12,914 bases of DNA from an uncultured Taibaiella sp. (lineage in GTDB: Bacteria; Bacteroidota; Bacteroidia; Chitinophagales; Chitinophagaceae). Shown here piece after piece: positions 12,496 to 12,914 of the stretch. Within the stretch, counting starts at the first letter, position 1. Each line of letters begins with the position of its first letter. Location of the stretch: NCBI GenBank assembly GCA_937871155.1, contig CALMXV010000126.1, forward strand, positions 1-12,914. Direction: 5' to 3'. A program made the position numbers and the translations under genes. The notes beneath the pieces were generated by a model. It saw only the letters and a program-made list of their open reading frames with translations, did not search any database and was not told the origin of the DNA.

Positions 12496-12914
12496 ATGAA
12501 ATTTTTCATTGATACCGCTAATCTTGATCAGATAAAAGAAGCCAATGACTTAGGTATTTTAGACGGTGTTACCACCAATCCTTCCTTGATGGCTAAAGAA
12601 GGCATTAAAGGTAAAGATGCCATCATGAAGCACTATCATACTATTTGTGAACTAGTGGATGGGCCAGTAAGTGCTGAGGTATTCGGAACTTCCTTCGAAG
12701 ATATCGTAGCAGAAGGAAAAGTACTTCGTGAGATTCATGAAAATATTGTAGTAAAAGTACCTATCATCAAAGAGGGTATCAAAGCTATTAAATGGTTTAC
12801 AGATAACGATATTCCTACCAACTGCACACTAGTATTCTCAGCCGGACAAGCCATTTTAGCGGCTAAAGCAGGTGCTACTTATGTGTCTCCTTTTATTGGT
12901 CGTATTGATGATAG
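12496..12914 (+). CDS. Transaldolase of the small (FSA/TAL) class, N-terminal part
   Basis: 139 complete codons are visible before the right edge; the family is about 215-220 residues, so the C-terminal third is missing. It has a class I aldolase TIM barrel: [29 protein letters not shown] (24-36), VSAEVF (58-63), [13 protein letters not shown] with Schiff-base Lys87, [17 protein letters not shown] (110-126) and SPFIGRIDD (131-139). Two positions separate transaldolase from fructose-6-phosphate aldolase in this class: the E. coli FSA Gln59 position is Glu61 here and the FSA Tyr131 position is Phe133 here, both as in transaldolases. It should therefore move dihydroxyacetone units between sedoheptulose-7-phosphate and glyceraldehyde-3-phosphate in the pentose phosphate pathway. 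The family call is firm; the specificity is inference. Confidence 0.92.
   Translation, partial: MKFFIDTANLDQIKEANDLGILDGVTTNPSLMAKEGIKGKDAIMKHYHTICELVDGPVSAEVFGTSFEDIVAEGKVLREIHENIVVKVPIIKEGIKAIKWFTDNDIPTNCTLVFSAGQAILAAKAGATYVSPFIGRIDD

Noticed and set aside
1..12914. CRISPR arrays, insertion sequences, tRNA/rRNA genes or phage genes
   Set aside because: No regularly spaced direct repeats, transposase motifs, terminal inverted repeats flanking a gene, or cloverleaf-like sequences were seen in the intergenic spaces.

Overview
The window looks like chromosomal DNA of a Bacteroidota bacterium, most likely of the Chitinophagaceae/Sphingobacteriia side. The signs are a type IX secretion (Por-type) C-terminal sorting domain, a GWxTD-domain protein, a eukaryote-like NADP isocitrate dehydrogenase, DUF2892/DUF6132 membrane proteins, a low GC content, almost no Shine-Dalgarno sequences, and several matches to the Bacteroidota -7 promoter element TAnnTTTG. 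The genus is inference from protein style only; no rRNA or tRNA gene was seen.

Left region (1-3693, all +): a sulfur-handling cluster. It holds the C-terminal part of a TauE/SafE exporter, a metallo-beta-lactamase protein with two rhodanese domains (persulfide dioxygenase type), two small DUF2892-like membrane proteins, a DUF6132 membrane protein, a cytosolic thioredoxin, and a lipoprotein fusing rhodanese and thioredoxin. The last five genes are packed with gaps of 13 nt or less or overlap, and a strong hairpin terminator follows. Together they suggest uptake or export of sulfur oxyanions, oxidation of persulfide, and sulfane-sulfur/disulfide traffic across the inner membrane. Each small membrane protein carries cysteines beside the membrane, which invites a thiol-relay hypothesis. 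A Crp/Fnr-like inverted repeat lies about 41 bases before the predicted start of transcription of the metallo-beta-lactamase gene.

Middle region (3700-7770): housekeeping genes. icd (+) converges on smpB (-) across a near-perfect bidirectional terminator. smpB appears to start with TTG. Then come a 243-nt intergenic stretch with a GC-rich islet, accD (-, acetyl-CoA carboxylase carboxyltransferase beta), a peroxiredoxin (-) with its own terminator, and a divergent MazG-type nucleotide pyrophosphohydrolase (+).

Right region (7830-12914): a small T9SS-secreted protein (+), a terminator, recR (+, possibly leaderless), dapF (-, convergent with recR with 5 nt between them), a GWxTD-domain secreted protein (-), a divergent WbqC-family gene (+) that seems to start with GTG, and the first two thirds of a transaldolase of the small FSA/TAL class (+), cut by the window edge.

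No CRISPR array, insertion sequence, phage gene, tRNA or rRNA was found. The most interesting parts are the sulfur/thiol cluster and some regulatory and start-codon peculiarities.
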